From Ascarosepion bandense (taxonomy: Eukaryota > Mollusca > Cephalopoda > Sepiida > Sepiidae), in contig JBBBDQ010001611.1 in the NCBI GenBank assembly GCA_037127315.1, forward strand, positions 1,364,001 through 1,428,000: a stretch of DNA of 64,000 nt, given 5' to 3'. The position numbers and the translations under genes are program-made. How positions within the stretch are numbered: the stretch's first letter is position 1; each line of letters opens with the position of its first letter. Positions 54,570 through 64,000 of this stretch are shown here, piece after piece. The notes below the pieces were generated by a model, which was not told where the DNA came from, searched no databases, and worked only from the letters and a program-made list of their open reading frames with translations.

Positions 54570-54960
54570 ACATGATAATAAAGAAACACAAAAAACAAAT
54601 TCTAAAACAACATTATTATATTAATTATAACCAAAATATCATATATAATGATAATAACACAAGTTCTTGCAACTGTCATAATCCTAACATAAGTCCTATG
54701 CAAAATAAATGCCTTACAGATTCCATTGTATACCAAGCTACTATCACTACCAAGAAAATTCTAATATTACCAAACATATCGGATGTACTAAGAATCATTT
54801 TAAGTCTCGGTTTTAGCAGCATAACTTATCTTACAGCATATAGTAATTCTAGTTCTCTCTATAAATACTACTGGCAATTGCAAGTATCAAATAAAACTAA
54901 ATAAATGGAAAATATTAACTAAAGCTTGAGCATGTAAATCTTTATGCCTCTGCCATCTCA
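54570..54960 (+). pseudogene. Penelope-like element: GIY-YIG endonuclease relic
   Basis: Forward coding includes a Cys-rich block (SSCNCHNPN...PMQNKCLTDSIVYQA) that precedes the GIY-YIG nuclease in Penelope-like retroelements. In a shifted frame HIGCTKNHFKSRF-stop-QHN matches the YIG-T...FK-R...H catalytic motif with Tyr changed to His. The C-terminal WKILTKA and CLCHL motifs follow. Frameshifts and stops make it inactive. It is the only protein evidence for this retroelement class in the window. Confidence 0.7.
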
Positions 54961-55237
54961 CGCAGGTAGGAATGTCCGGATGTCTCGGTTGGCGTCTCGA
55001 GGTCAATAAGTTGACGCGAAACGGTGGTACGCTTCATGCTTTCACTGCTGTGCGCGTCGTTTCTCTCTTTCTTTCTTTCTTTCTTTCTTTCTCTTTTTAA
55101 TTTTTTTCTTCCCTTACCTGACCTCGCAGTTGCTGTTAACTTTCGCTGACCGTTCGTTATTCGTCTCGTTACCACTGCCCACGCCGCAGCGCACCGCCGT
55201 ATTTGCCGCTTTCGTCGTCCGTCGTGTTAAAAAGGAT
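54961..55237. other. GC-richer stretch with (TTTC)n, unclassified
   Basis: CpG-rich compared with its surroundings (GACGCGAAACGG, GCGCACCGCC) and interrupted by a TTTC run at 55067-55092. On the minus strand GAGGTCAG|GTAAGGG looks like a splice donor. No supporting acceptor or conserved protein, so I do not call an exon. Confidence 0.35.
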
Positions 55238-55538
55238 GTGTGGTGCAGTGGATATCAACTCGGAACGACAAACCGGGGAGCCGAGTTCTAATTCCACTTG
55301 AATTCCTCGCATTCACTTACCCACAAATACCCTTGGAAAAGGTATTAATCCGTATCTTCTTTCCAGTAATGGGTTAAATAATAGAACAGATTGGGTTCTA
55401 TAGCCTTGGCTGGCAACCAGTCTACCGCAGAAAGCAATAGCAATCTACTGCGGAATAATCTTCTTCCCAGTCAGTCATGTCTCGAATGAGATATGATCGC
55501 CCAAAGTGTGTATCACGTATGGCACTCAACTGACTGAC
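55238..55538 (+). mobile_element. SINE-A, copy 6
   Basis: Full-length: TGTGGTGCAGTGGATATCAA head, 3' hairpin CATGTCTCGAATGAGATATG, end CACTCAACTGACTGA. It truncates the mariner relic on its right. Confidence 0.83.
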
Positions 55539-55545
55539 ACCTCAC

Positions 55546-55985
55546 GCAACTTCGACTTACGATCGGCCAAAACGAGTTTGTGGATTTTTCTTTTTCTGTT
55601 TTCCGGGACAGCTGTCGATTTGGGGTAACCTGAGCGTTCAGCATCATTTGGTCTGCACGACAGCGTTTAATTTTAGCATACCACCTCTTAACCATTGTTT
55701 CCGAAGGAGCAGATTCCGAACAACACTCATCAACCCATTGCTCTGCTGAACAATATTTTTCTCATCAGAAAGCAATGCTTTATCAATACATGAAATTCAA
55801 ATTTTTCCATTGTTTTGAAAATGTACAACAGTAGCTTCACTTAACTGTAATTTGTAAACTAATAATCCGATTGGGCCCAAATTTTGTCACGAGCCATTTG
55901 AAGGTTAGTACTTCATAAAAAATAATATGGTTTTTCATTAGTGGCGCCATCTATATATCAAGCCCGGGACTTATTGAGTGCTGTG
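55546..55985 (-). pseudogene. mariner N-terminal transposase relic
   Basis: On the minus strand, from an end with CACTCAATAAGTCCCGGGC, the relic encodes EKFEFHVLIKHC, then SAPSETMVKRWYAKIKRCRA (helix-turn-helix linker) and NRQLSRKTEKEKSTNSF-like coding, matching the N-terminal DNA-binding region of a mariner transposase. It breaks off at the SINE-A end, so the catalytic domain is absent. A different subfamily from the 45.5- and 59.4-kb relics. Confidence 0.72.
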
Positions 55986-56133
55986 TCAACTGAGAAGTGT
56001 TGTTTTGGTCATACCGACTTGGAAGTTTCAGGAAAATGACAAAAATCATGAAGAGTGAAAACATCAGAAACTTTGAAATCGGTCCGACTGAAACAAGATT
56101 GCTCAGTTAAGTGAAAAACCTCTCCATATGTAT

Positions 56134-56143
<10 letters not shown>

Positions 56144-56195
<52 letters not shown>
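56144..56195. repeat. (CT)n-(TA)n microsatellite
   Basis: A CT run passing into a TA run at the left edge of foldback element FB copy 2. Confidence 0.9.
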
Positions 56196-56196
<1 letters not shown>

Positions 56197-56742
56197 TTCT
56201 GAACATACTGTTTAATCATAAGCCGTTCTAAACATCGTATTTTGGCTTTAATTTTAGGTGAAAATAAAGCCCAAATCTCTTCAACATTTGGATAATTTTT
56301 TTATTAAGTTAGTTTTAAGCTTTCGGCTCACATAAGACATCTTCAGGGAGATTACAAGGACGTTAACATAAACCATCCACCATCAAAGACTATTTTATCT
56401 TGTGTGGACATAAAACTTTGTTAAGCAACGATAACAGTTACCAAATAGCAAACGCCGTTCATAAATTTGTAATGCGGTTCTATGACGTCACACCGTGTGA
56501 TGGTGGATTTTTTTATGCTAACATCATTGTAACCTCTCTGAAGATGACTCATGTGAACCGAAAGCTTAGAACCAACTTAATAAAAATTATTCCGATGTTT
56601 GAGAATTTTAGTCTTTAATTTCACCTGAAATTAAAGCCAAAATACGATGTTTAGAGCGGCTCATGATTAAGCATAACAGACATTCATTTTCTCTTATATT
56701 TAACAGTATATATTTAGAAAATTATCTGCTACCTCGATACGC
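56196..56742. mobile_element. Foldback element FB, copy 2 (long arms)
   Basis: The two halves are inverted copies of about 250 bp: CGTTCTAAACATCGTATTTT, AAGCTTTCGGCTCACATAAG, GCGGTTCTATGACGTCACAC on the left answer GTGAACCGAAAGCTTAG and AATACGATGTTTAGAGCGGC on the right. Edges abut (TA)n. Copy 1 (20112-20532) keeps one long half and only a short stub of the other. Confidence 0.75.
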
Positions 56743-56775
<33 letters not shown>

Positions 56776-57547
56776 ATATGTGTATCTGTTTGTGTATTCA
56801 ATATCAATTAAATGTTTGTATAATGATATATAATTGTATTATTTTAATTAGAGGATTTAACGGAAGTTACTGCAGAATATTTTTTTTAAATGTTCTTATA
56901 TCTGTGGGGCTACTTAACCCAGTATTCGAAATTAATATCAGTTACACCCAGGAATGCTAGAAAAAATAATATTAGTTACCTTATATCGCCTGGCTCAGAA
57001 CTTATCTAAGAATGTTTTTTGTCGACGAAAAGAACTCGTAGAAAAGATGCCATTTTATTGATTGTGTACAAATTAACCGGCAGCCGATCTTTTGTTTGAT
57101 TCAAATGAACAATACCATAAACTTGATTAACGTCTTTATTTTCAAAGAAACAAAAATCCTTTTTATTAGATTCATAATCTGTTTGGTTACGATTGTTCTT
57201 TGATGAATTTCCAGTTTGTGTTCGAATGCAAAACAACAAAAAGATTCGTAATTCCTGAGGACATTTTTCTTAGAGCTATAAATCAACAGCAGAGTATTGA
57301 ACTTGTGACCGCAAGATTTTCTGATCAATTACGGTTATTGATGACAATCGGATATGGTATAATCACATTAGTTATCTCTAATATTTGGTACATTGGAATT
57401 ATTTGACCTTTGATTTTCTTCCAACTAAAATCTTCATACATTTAACACGTGCCAGAGATCATTTACAAAATCTGACTTCAAATGTCAATTTGATGATAAC
57501 GAACATAGGCAGTAAATTGATTTATCACAAGTAAACTACAAGTAAAC
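56743..57547. other. No gene seen
   Basis: A (TG)n tract (56755-56778) then AT-rich sequence. An open frame at 57006-57239 (minus) has no start or splice support. Confidence 0.4.
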
Positions 57548-58232
57548 TAAATGCATGGCCATCAGCAAAAAGAGCCGCGCAAAATGCCAAATACAGGTGG
57601 GGGGGTGTTAAGATCAAGCAGGTACGAAAGTTCAAACATCCAGGAAGTGTTCTAACTGAAGACGGAAAGAGCGACACAGAGATCCAAAGGCGAATTAGCA
57701 TGGCAAAAGACGCGTTCCAGAAGCTGAGTAAAGTATTAAGACACAGGAAACTTTCACTAGAAACAAAGAAAAGAGTACTGGATTGCTATGTGATGTCAGT
57801 TCTTCAATACGGCAGTGAATGCTGGACAATATAATCGAAAATGAGGACAAAACTGGAAGCAGCGGAAATGTGGTTCCACAAAAGGATGCTGCGGAATATC
57901 GTGGACCGAGCATGTGAGCAATGACGAGATTTTGAAAATGATGGAAACGAAAAGGAAATTAATATTGAGCATCAGGAAGAGACAACTAATGTTCCTGTGA
58001 CATGCAATGAGGAAGGAGGGCTTGGAGAACCTGATACTAACAGGCCAGAAAGAGGAAAAAAGAGACAGGGGAAAGCAGCGGATAACACATTTACAAAGGC
58101 CTGAACAGCTGAATGACAAAACGGGGACTGAGAGACGTTACAGGAGAAAGCGTGCTAAAAGCCACCAAGGATAGAAGACGTGGAAGGTCATGATCGTCTA
58201 CGTCCTGAAGGGACACGGTACATAAAAGAAGA
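57548..58232 (+). pseudogene. LINE-R fragment, best preserved copy
   Basis: Forward coding with frameshifts: KCMAISKKSRAKCQIQVGG, then KFKHPGSVLTEDGKSDTEIQ, MAKDAFQKLSKVLRHRKLSL, CYVMSVLQYGSECWTI-stop, AAEMWFHKRMLR, and the 3' tail CTACGTCCTGAAGGGACACG...AAAAGAAGAAAG. It covers the region between the RT palm and the 3' end and lacks YADD. Confidence 0.8.
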
Positions 58233-58445
58233 AAGATATTAAAAAGATAATAGCCGCTCGAAATGTGTATTTTTAAAAGCCATTTTAACAAAGTATTCAC
58301 AGTATATATTGTTGAATTTGTTCTACATAATAATTAATATGTGGTCTTTAATAATTTTTAACTTATTTTCAGCCAGAAATATTCTTGAAACAAAAATCCC
58401 TTAATGAAGAACATGACAAAACATTATCTTCGTTTACTTTTCTTA

Positions 58446-60235
58446 CATGAGTTCAAACTTGGGCACAATGCCTCCCAAACTTCTGTCAGTATCAACAGGG
58501 TACGGGGAGATGGGTTCACAAGCAGCCTTTAAGATTTGAAAAAGAAGTCACTTGACCGGCGGTCGTGAGCGAAGGAAAATTTATTCGCCTCAAAATCATT
58601 TTACTCGACCGACTCCATTTTCTTAATAGTCGCCTTACGTAAACATAGCGTAAATCACTGACAGAAAACAAAGAATGAAATTTTAATTACATATTCGAAC
58701 GTGTTAGAAAGGATTTTAAAAATTAAAAAAATAATAACAACAAAATAGCCTAAAGGTGATAAAACTTTGTTTTTATTAAGTTCGCGCCCTTTTAACATCA
58801 TGATATACTGTTTTTTGGGTTTTTTTTGTTTTTTTTGGCCACTGAGTGGAGCCACCTAAATTCTTAGCTTCTTTTTTCTGTTTCACTATATCTCATAGAT
58901 GATAAAAAAATAACAAATCTGATTTTCTCAACAATTTTCATTAAAAATATTACTTGTATAATTTGTTTTTCCGTGCGTGATTGAAAGACGTATACATATT
59001 TTTTTTCTTTCTTTCAAATGTTCGTTTTTATTTTTCGTAAGCGGCGAGGAAATATAGATGCTGTGTCAAGAGTAATACTTTTCCAAATGAGTTTTATAAA
59101 ATCTGTGAGCATCTTTAATCTGGGCGACAGAGACATTTTGGCTTCACTTTGGAAGCGTTAATTAAATGAATGTTGACACTGACCGGGACGATAAAAGTCA
59201 AGAGTTCAATAATGTCGTTTTAGGTCATTGTAAGTAACTTCTAAATCTTCAATGGCATACTTTTATTTTGTAAAAGGAATCAGATTTCCTTTTTCTAGAT
59301 TTGAAGAGACACATTTCATTGCGAGATTTTTAATCGACCGCGAGCGAGTAAAGCAATAAACATTAATCATCCAATGAAGTTTTTAAACGACTGAGTCGAT
59401 CGGGTGAGTGAAATCTCAAAAGCTTTTCACAAGGAAACAGATTGTACAAAGGTAGTTCAAGAAATTCTCTATTGATGATGAGAACCTTGAAGATGAAGGT
59501 AGAGGACAGTCATGCAGTTTTGACAGCGAAGTATTGGAAGCAATTGTTAAGCAAAACCCACGACAAAGTATCACAGAAATGGCTCAGATGCTTGCTGTTA
59601 GCACTGCAACAGTCTCACACCGCTTGTAGATTATTGGCAAGGTGATAAAGCTCGGTAAATGAGTTCCTCATGATCTCAATGAAAATAAGAAAAAACTTAG
59701 GCGTTTTGAAGTCTGCTTGGTGTTCTTTTAGCGTCACTCAAATGATCCACTTTGTTGACCGAATAGTAAAACCTCTAATAAAAGGTGAATCCTTTATTTT
59801 AACCGTAAACGATCAGGTCAATGGCCTAATCGTGATTATTTCCCAAAACATTTTGCGTCATCAAAAGATTATGGTGACTGCCTGGTGGTCTACAATTGGT
59901 TTTTCGCATGCCTGCAAAAAAATGCGACCTGAATTGATGAATCAACGTCGTCCAATTCTACCCCATAATAATTCGCGGCCACATATGATGTTGCAAAAAC
60001 TCACAAACACTGGATACGAGGGTTTACCACATCTTCCACATTCTCCTGACCTTTTACCCATTATCCTTTTTTAAAGCACATTTTTCAATTGAAAAACTTT
60101 ATGTTCAAACCAATGGAAGAATCAACTTTAAAAGATTTCGTCGCCAATAACTATTTTTATCAACAAAAAGCAAATAATCTCGTCGATCGATGGCAGAGGT
60201 ACATATATGGTCAAGGCTCGTATTTGGACTAATTT
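58446..60235 (+). pseudogene. mariner transposase relic split by a 0.9-kb insertion
   Basis: The N-terminal piece (58446-58530) reads HEFKLGHNASQTSVSIN. After about 900 bp of unrelated DNA the frame resumes near 59445 with VQR-stop-FKKFSIDDENLEDEG, SEVLEAIVKQNPRQSITEMA, VSTATVSHRL, WVPHDLNENKKKLRRFEVC, KIMVTAWWS, then LPHNNSRPH (second catalytic Asp changed to Asn), HSPDLLP (third Asp kept) and the C-terminus NNLVDRWQRYIYGQGSYLD-stop. The first catalytic Asp region is also damaged. At least six stops or frameshifts. Belongs to the SETMAR-like mariner group. Confidence 0.82.
58531..59440. other. Insertion inside the mariner relic
   Basis: Non-coding DNA with related, imperfectly inverted edge motifs: TTTTACTCGACCGACTCC near 58600 and GAGTCGATCGGGTGAGTGAA near 59392. 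It may be a MITE-like element, but the inverted match is poor and the exact ends are not defined. Confidence 0.4.
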
Positions 60236-60769
60236 CAACATTTCTAGTTACTTTTTCAAGAATAAAATTATGTTTTTGAAATCAGCCATTCTTTTTGTAA
60301 CAAGCTAATAGCTTCAACTAAATTCTTAGCATTATTTCAAAACTAAACATTTTCACTGCGAAAAGATTAGTTCTTCACATCGGAAGATGAAAATTGTGAT
60401 ACTTTTTGCTAAATTCAGATTCTTTAAGGGTGAGTGGTATTTCATGCCTTAAGTTACTTCCAGACCATGTATTACTCCTCTTTATGTTGGTTTATATATT
60501 GGTCACTGGAGACTTTTGAAAAATGGGGAAGCACGTTTTTCCCATTTTATTTTGTTTCGAGATAATGTTTGCTCACGCACACATACACCCACCCACACAC
60601 ACATGTACATATACACCAATATATATATATACTGAGTCAGTAATTTTCGCAATATTTATCGGGTATCAACTCTGATGTTCGTAATTTCACACTCGTCAGG
60701 TCTTTAGATAGCAATGACTGGATTTATTATAGAATGTCTATTCTATTTCTTTTATAATCGTTTATTCTA

Positions 60770-60770
<1 letters not shown>
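60236..60770. other. No gene seen
   Basis: AT-rich spacer; nothing identified. Confidence 0.4.

Positions 60771-60772
<2 letters not shown>

Positions 60773-60843
<71 letters not shown>
60773..60843. repeat. (TA)n-(TG)n microsatellite
   Basis: A TA run passing into a TG run. Confidence 0.9.
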
Positions 60844-60844
<1 letters not shown>

Positions 60845-61084
60845 TCGTCGACCCTTTATAAACAGACAATGAGGAAAAATTCTAAGACCGGAGGTTAGCC
60901 TAGGTAAAGGAAGGGATTGGGATGCATTGGTTTTCATTGGGTTGGGCTGGCGGAAGGAATTTAGTAGTAACTTTTCCTTGGTATTGGGAGGTATGTGGCC
61001 TGACCCTTGAGTTAGTAGTGGTAGGTGGTGGGGAAGTAACTGCTTAGCTAAATTTTAATTTTTTTATTTAAATATATAATGTTT

Positions 61085-61225
61085 TTCTTTAATCCGAAGT
61101 GGAAGAGTAGGAAGGTAAATTCCAAGAACCTGATCCTAATCAATATTAAAATTTTTTAACATTAAAAAGTGATGCAGGCAGAGAGCTCAATGTATTAAGA
61201 ATACAGAGCCAATATAAATTAGAGA
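61085..61225 (+). repeat. Dispersed repeat E, copy 2
   Basis: Partner of 19060-19205: GGTAAATTCCAAGAACC, CCTAATCAATATTAAAA, GATGCAGGCAGAGAGCTCAA and AATATAAATTAGAG. Confidence 0.6.
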
Positions 61226-61376
61226 AAACTTTCAAAATTCAAAGGTGTCGTAGCATTATTCATATTTAATTAATTCTATCTCGTTAATATTATCTTTTTA
61301 TGTTTTCCTTTTAAAATTAAGAGACAAATTCCTTTTGTTTTAAGATTATTTAGAATTATCATATAAAATCATTTGT

Positions 61377-61377
<1 letters not shown>

Positions 61378-61427
<50 letters not shown>
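61378..61427. repeat. (TATC)n microsatellite
   Basis: Twelve TATC units without spacers. Confidence 0.92.
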
Positions 61428-61428
<1 letters not shown>

Positions 61429-61780
61429 AATATTTAAAATCATCATATAAAATTTGTAACATCTATTATTTACATTATTATGTATATATGTACTTATACG
61501 CAGACATATATATGTTTATATATATATATATATACACACATTTATATGTATATACATATATATATGAACATATATAATTACATATGAATACATATGATTG
61601 TGTTATATATATATATATTGTTTTATCACACGTGACACGTATTTGACCAATGAAACTGTACCGGAATCAACATACTGTCTCTTGGAATTTTAATTCATTC
61701 ATCTTTAATAAATCTCTGATGAAGCTTGTTAAAAGTGAAATATGTTAGTTTAAAAACTCTTTTTCCTACTTGTACTTTAC

Positions 61781-61843
<63 letters not shown>

Positions 61844-62389
61844 TGTAGGTATAGAATTCAAAGGTGTGTCCAATACATAAAGTGGTAGGATAAATCTCTA
61901 GGAGATCTCTAAATATATATATGTATATAAATACATATAGAGAAATATATGTAAAAATTGAGACAGACACGTTATTCCAAGGTTAAGTGGAACTATGGCC
62001 TATTTCAGGCGAACCATTTTCAGCTTCCGTTTTTATAGTACAGAAGATGTTTCACGAATGAATTTCACAAACTCCAAAAAAACCAAAAACAGAAACAGAA
62101 ATATCGCTCTCTTAAAAGTGAAAATTTAAGAAAAAATGCATCATTAAATAAGTTACGCGAATATACATACATACATACATACATACATACATAAACATGT
62201 ATATATACACACATACATACATAAACATGTACACATACAAATAATCAAAGAACACGCGTAAGAACGGATGTCAACTCAAAGATACTTTATGTAAGTCAGT
62301 CAGACTGCTGACACGTCTATTTGGAAAGTAAAAAATAAAAAAAACAGAGGTTGGGGCGATATATATATATAATTACGTACATGTGAGTG
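61428..62389. repeat. Microsatellite-rich stretch, no gene
   Basis: Contains (TA)n at 61788-61840, several short TATATG/TACATA mixes and (CATA)n at 62162-62195. No exon or transposon is identified. Confidence 0.6.
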
Positions 62390-62692
62390 TGCGTTGTTGT
62401 GAAGTGGATATCGTCTCGGAACGTGAAATCGGAGAGCCGAGTTCGTATTCTAGTTCAATTCGCTGAATTCACTTACGCGGACACACCAACGGAAAAAGGT
62501 ATTAATCCGTCTCTTCTCCCTCCAGCTATGTGTTAAATAGCAGGGCAGATTAGGTTCTATAGCCTTGGTTAGCAAGCAATCTACCGCTGAAATTAATGGC
62601 AACCGACAGTGGAATAATCTTCTGCCCAGTCAGTCATGTCTCTTTTGAGACATGATTGCCCAATCGTGTATCACGTATGGCACTGACTGACT
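62390..62692 (+). mobile_element. SINE-A, copy 7
   Basis: Head GTTGTGAAGTGGATATCGTC, hairpin CATGTCTCTTTTGAGACATG, end GGCACTGACTGAC. Diverged in the B box (GAGTTCGTATTCT). Confidence 0.8.
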
Positions 62693-63094
62693 TGAATATA
62701 AAATATATATATATATTTTTCCGAATGTATGTAAATGCGTACTCAGGTGAGACTTTATGACGTTTTTTCAGACATCTTTCAAAGTGGAAAGCTTTTTATA
62801 AATAATGATTAGCAAGAGGACTTCTTCTTCTGTGTGGCATGACCCCTCGTACCTCAGAGTAACGTATGTCTTTTTGCCATTTCTCCCAACCACCATTCCT
62901 TCACTTGTTCACAAAAATTGACCACATTGGTGGCTCCCTACCTCCCCAATTCACTTTGATTTACATATCGTCTCTGAGTGTTGAATTTCCTAGCCATTCT
63001 TTCTTATTATGTGTTAAGAAATTACAAATACGTCTTCACTATTTAAGACTTAGATTAATATAAGTTTTGTGTTTACCGACAGATTTATGTGTTA
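62693..63094. other. No gene seen
   Basis: A possible very diverged LINE 3' end (TTCTTCTTCTGTGTGGCATG near 62823) is not strong enough to call. Confidence 0.35.
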
Positions 63095-63620
63095 CTAGCA
63101 TAGTTGCTCGGGTGTAACGAAATCTTTAAAACTAATCCATGGTTCTGGAGCTCAGACTCAGCCTAAAGAATATTTGTGTGAAGTTTGGTGAGAATCGGAT
63201 AAAAATTGTGGATTTGTATAAAGGACATACAGACAGATAAACAGACACACACACACAAACATCTTGCCTTTTATATATATATATATATTATCGATTTTCG
63301 GCACTATTTTAAGAACTGAAACCTTGAACCTTCTGAATATCGTTTCTTATGTATTTGTCTATGAGTGTATCAAATTTAAAATCGGACCATTCCTTCTATA
63401 ACCCGATTTTTTCGATTATCGATTTTCGATATTTATCGGGGGTACCTCGACACAAAACCTAATTAGGAACACTCGCAGACGCTTATAGTACAACTGTGTA
63501 AATTTTCAAGAAAATCAGTTCAGCCGTTTCGGAGTCTATAGGTAACGGACACACACAGACACAGACACACACACACACATACACACACAGAGACAAAGTT
63601 CCATTTATAAATAAGTTTAC
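63095..63620 (-). mobile_element. Helitron-like element, copy H4
   Basis: On the minus strand it ends ATGCTAG|T at the left, starts near TAAACTTATTTATAAATGG at the right (the first two bases are TG instead of TC), and shares the interior with H1, including TTTATCCGATTCTCACCAAA and ATCGATAATC blocks and an internal (TA)n. The 3' hairpin is partly eroded. Confidence 0.75.
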
Positions 63621-63688
63621 ATGGGTAAAAGCCTTAAAGATGGCGTATTAAATAATTCCATATGCAACAACAAGAATTCGGACAATAC

Positions 63689-63952
63689 CTGCTGTAATTC
63701 GCCTTCATATATGTTCTCGAAAATATTCTTAACTTTCTTATATCCACCGTATGTGCTAAATGAATAATCGACAGCGGAAGCATCGAGCACGATATCAACT
63801 TTTGTAAAATGAAATGTTTCTCTGTCTCTGTTTGTTTGCCTTGGGGGCAACATCTCTTCTTCCTTGTTATCGACTTCTACATGTTTTCTGATGTGGACAC
63901 GTTGATGATCAATGCTGTACACGTCGACCACCTCACGGCTATTCCCGCCCAG
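63689..63952 (-). CDS. Candidate internal coding exon, product unrecognised
   Basis: 88 codons on the minus strand, open from the acceptor CCACCCGCCCTAG|CTGG to the donor TTACAGCAG|GTATTG. A TTTCTAAT branch-point-like motif lies about 25 bases before the acceptor, and an in-frame TAG forms the acceptor itself, so translation must enter by splicing. Phase 0 at both ends. The peptide starts LGGNSREVVDVYSIDHQRVH, is rich in charged residues with a KEEE patch, and ends with GGYKKVKNIFENIYEGELQQ. I do not recognise the family; no signal peptide or membrane segment. Balanced codon use unlike the surrounding AT-rich DNA supports coding. The rest of the gene is not located. Confidence 0.45.
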
Positions 63953-64000
63953 CTAGGGCGGGTGGCATGGTCGCATTAGAAAGTCGGTCCGATAAGAAGA

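Noticed and set aside
54942..55175. 77-codon minus-strand frame with a GTAAGG donor beside it
   Set aside because: Half of it is a translated (GAAA)n tract; no acceptor or homologous protein recognised.
57006..57239. Minus-strand frame resembling a charged C-terminal exon
   Set aside because: The only upstream AG has a purine-rich context and there is no start codon near the open edge.
62820..63060. Another LINE-R 3' end
   Set aside because: Only the TTCTTCTTCTGTG start resembles it; the remaining blocks do not align well enough.

Overview
This window looks like nuclear DNA of an animal, most probably an octopod or other cephalopod mollusc. It is AT-rich and almost gene-free, very rich in (TA)n, (CA)n and (TATC)n microsatellites, has one spliced gene with GT-AG introns, and carries several tRNA-derived SINE families that resemble in layout the tRNA SINEs known from octopus. 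The organism call is inference; no single base string proves it.

The only well-supported host gene lies on the minus strand at 5534-9334. It has two coding exons (9015-9334 and 5534-6212) joined by a 2.8 kb intron, and encodes a 332-residue rhodopsin-like seven-helix receptor. A second candidate coding exon (63689-63952, minus) lies at the right edge and has a convincing acceptor and donor, but I do not recognise its product. Everything else is repeats or broken mobile elements.

Layout: 0-5 kb holds a 490-bp duplicated segment (818-1305 and 4378-4870), a Helitron-like element and microsatellites. 5.5-9.3 kb is the receptor gene, with a long inverted SINE pair in its intron. 10.3-11.6 kb is a compound (TATC)n array abutting a second Helitron. 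12.5-14.9 kb has a LINE fragment, a mariner-type element with TA target duplication and a 223-bp tandem repeat. 15-27 kb holds more tetranucleotide arrays, tail repeats with internal tandem units, foldback elements, a tRNA-headed SINE and a LINE fragment with a restriction-like endonuclease. 28.5-33.8 kb is one Ty3/gypsy LTR retrotransposon that lost its protease/RT region and was then invaded by LINEs and SINEs. 34-44 kb has LINE fragments, SINEs, a hAT-type MITE and a perfect 63-bp-arm palindrome. 44.6-46.2 kb is a mariner relic whose left terminal repeat has become a 16-copy, 49-bp satellite. 47-63.6 kb holds a Tc1-type MITE, three further (TATC)n arrays, a Penelope-like GIY-YIG endonuclease relic, two more mariner relics, foldback elements, SINEs and a final Helitron copy.

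Most noteworthy points: the TA-to-TA satellite grown from a mariner terminal repeat; an empty-site paralogue (9762-9925) that directly shows the Helitron inserted between A and T without target duplication; a hammerhead-ribozyme-like core (CTGANGA, short stem, GAAA) recurring in several otherwise different repeat families; and the inverted SINE pair inside the receptor intron, a plausible substrate for RNA editing.
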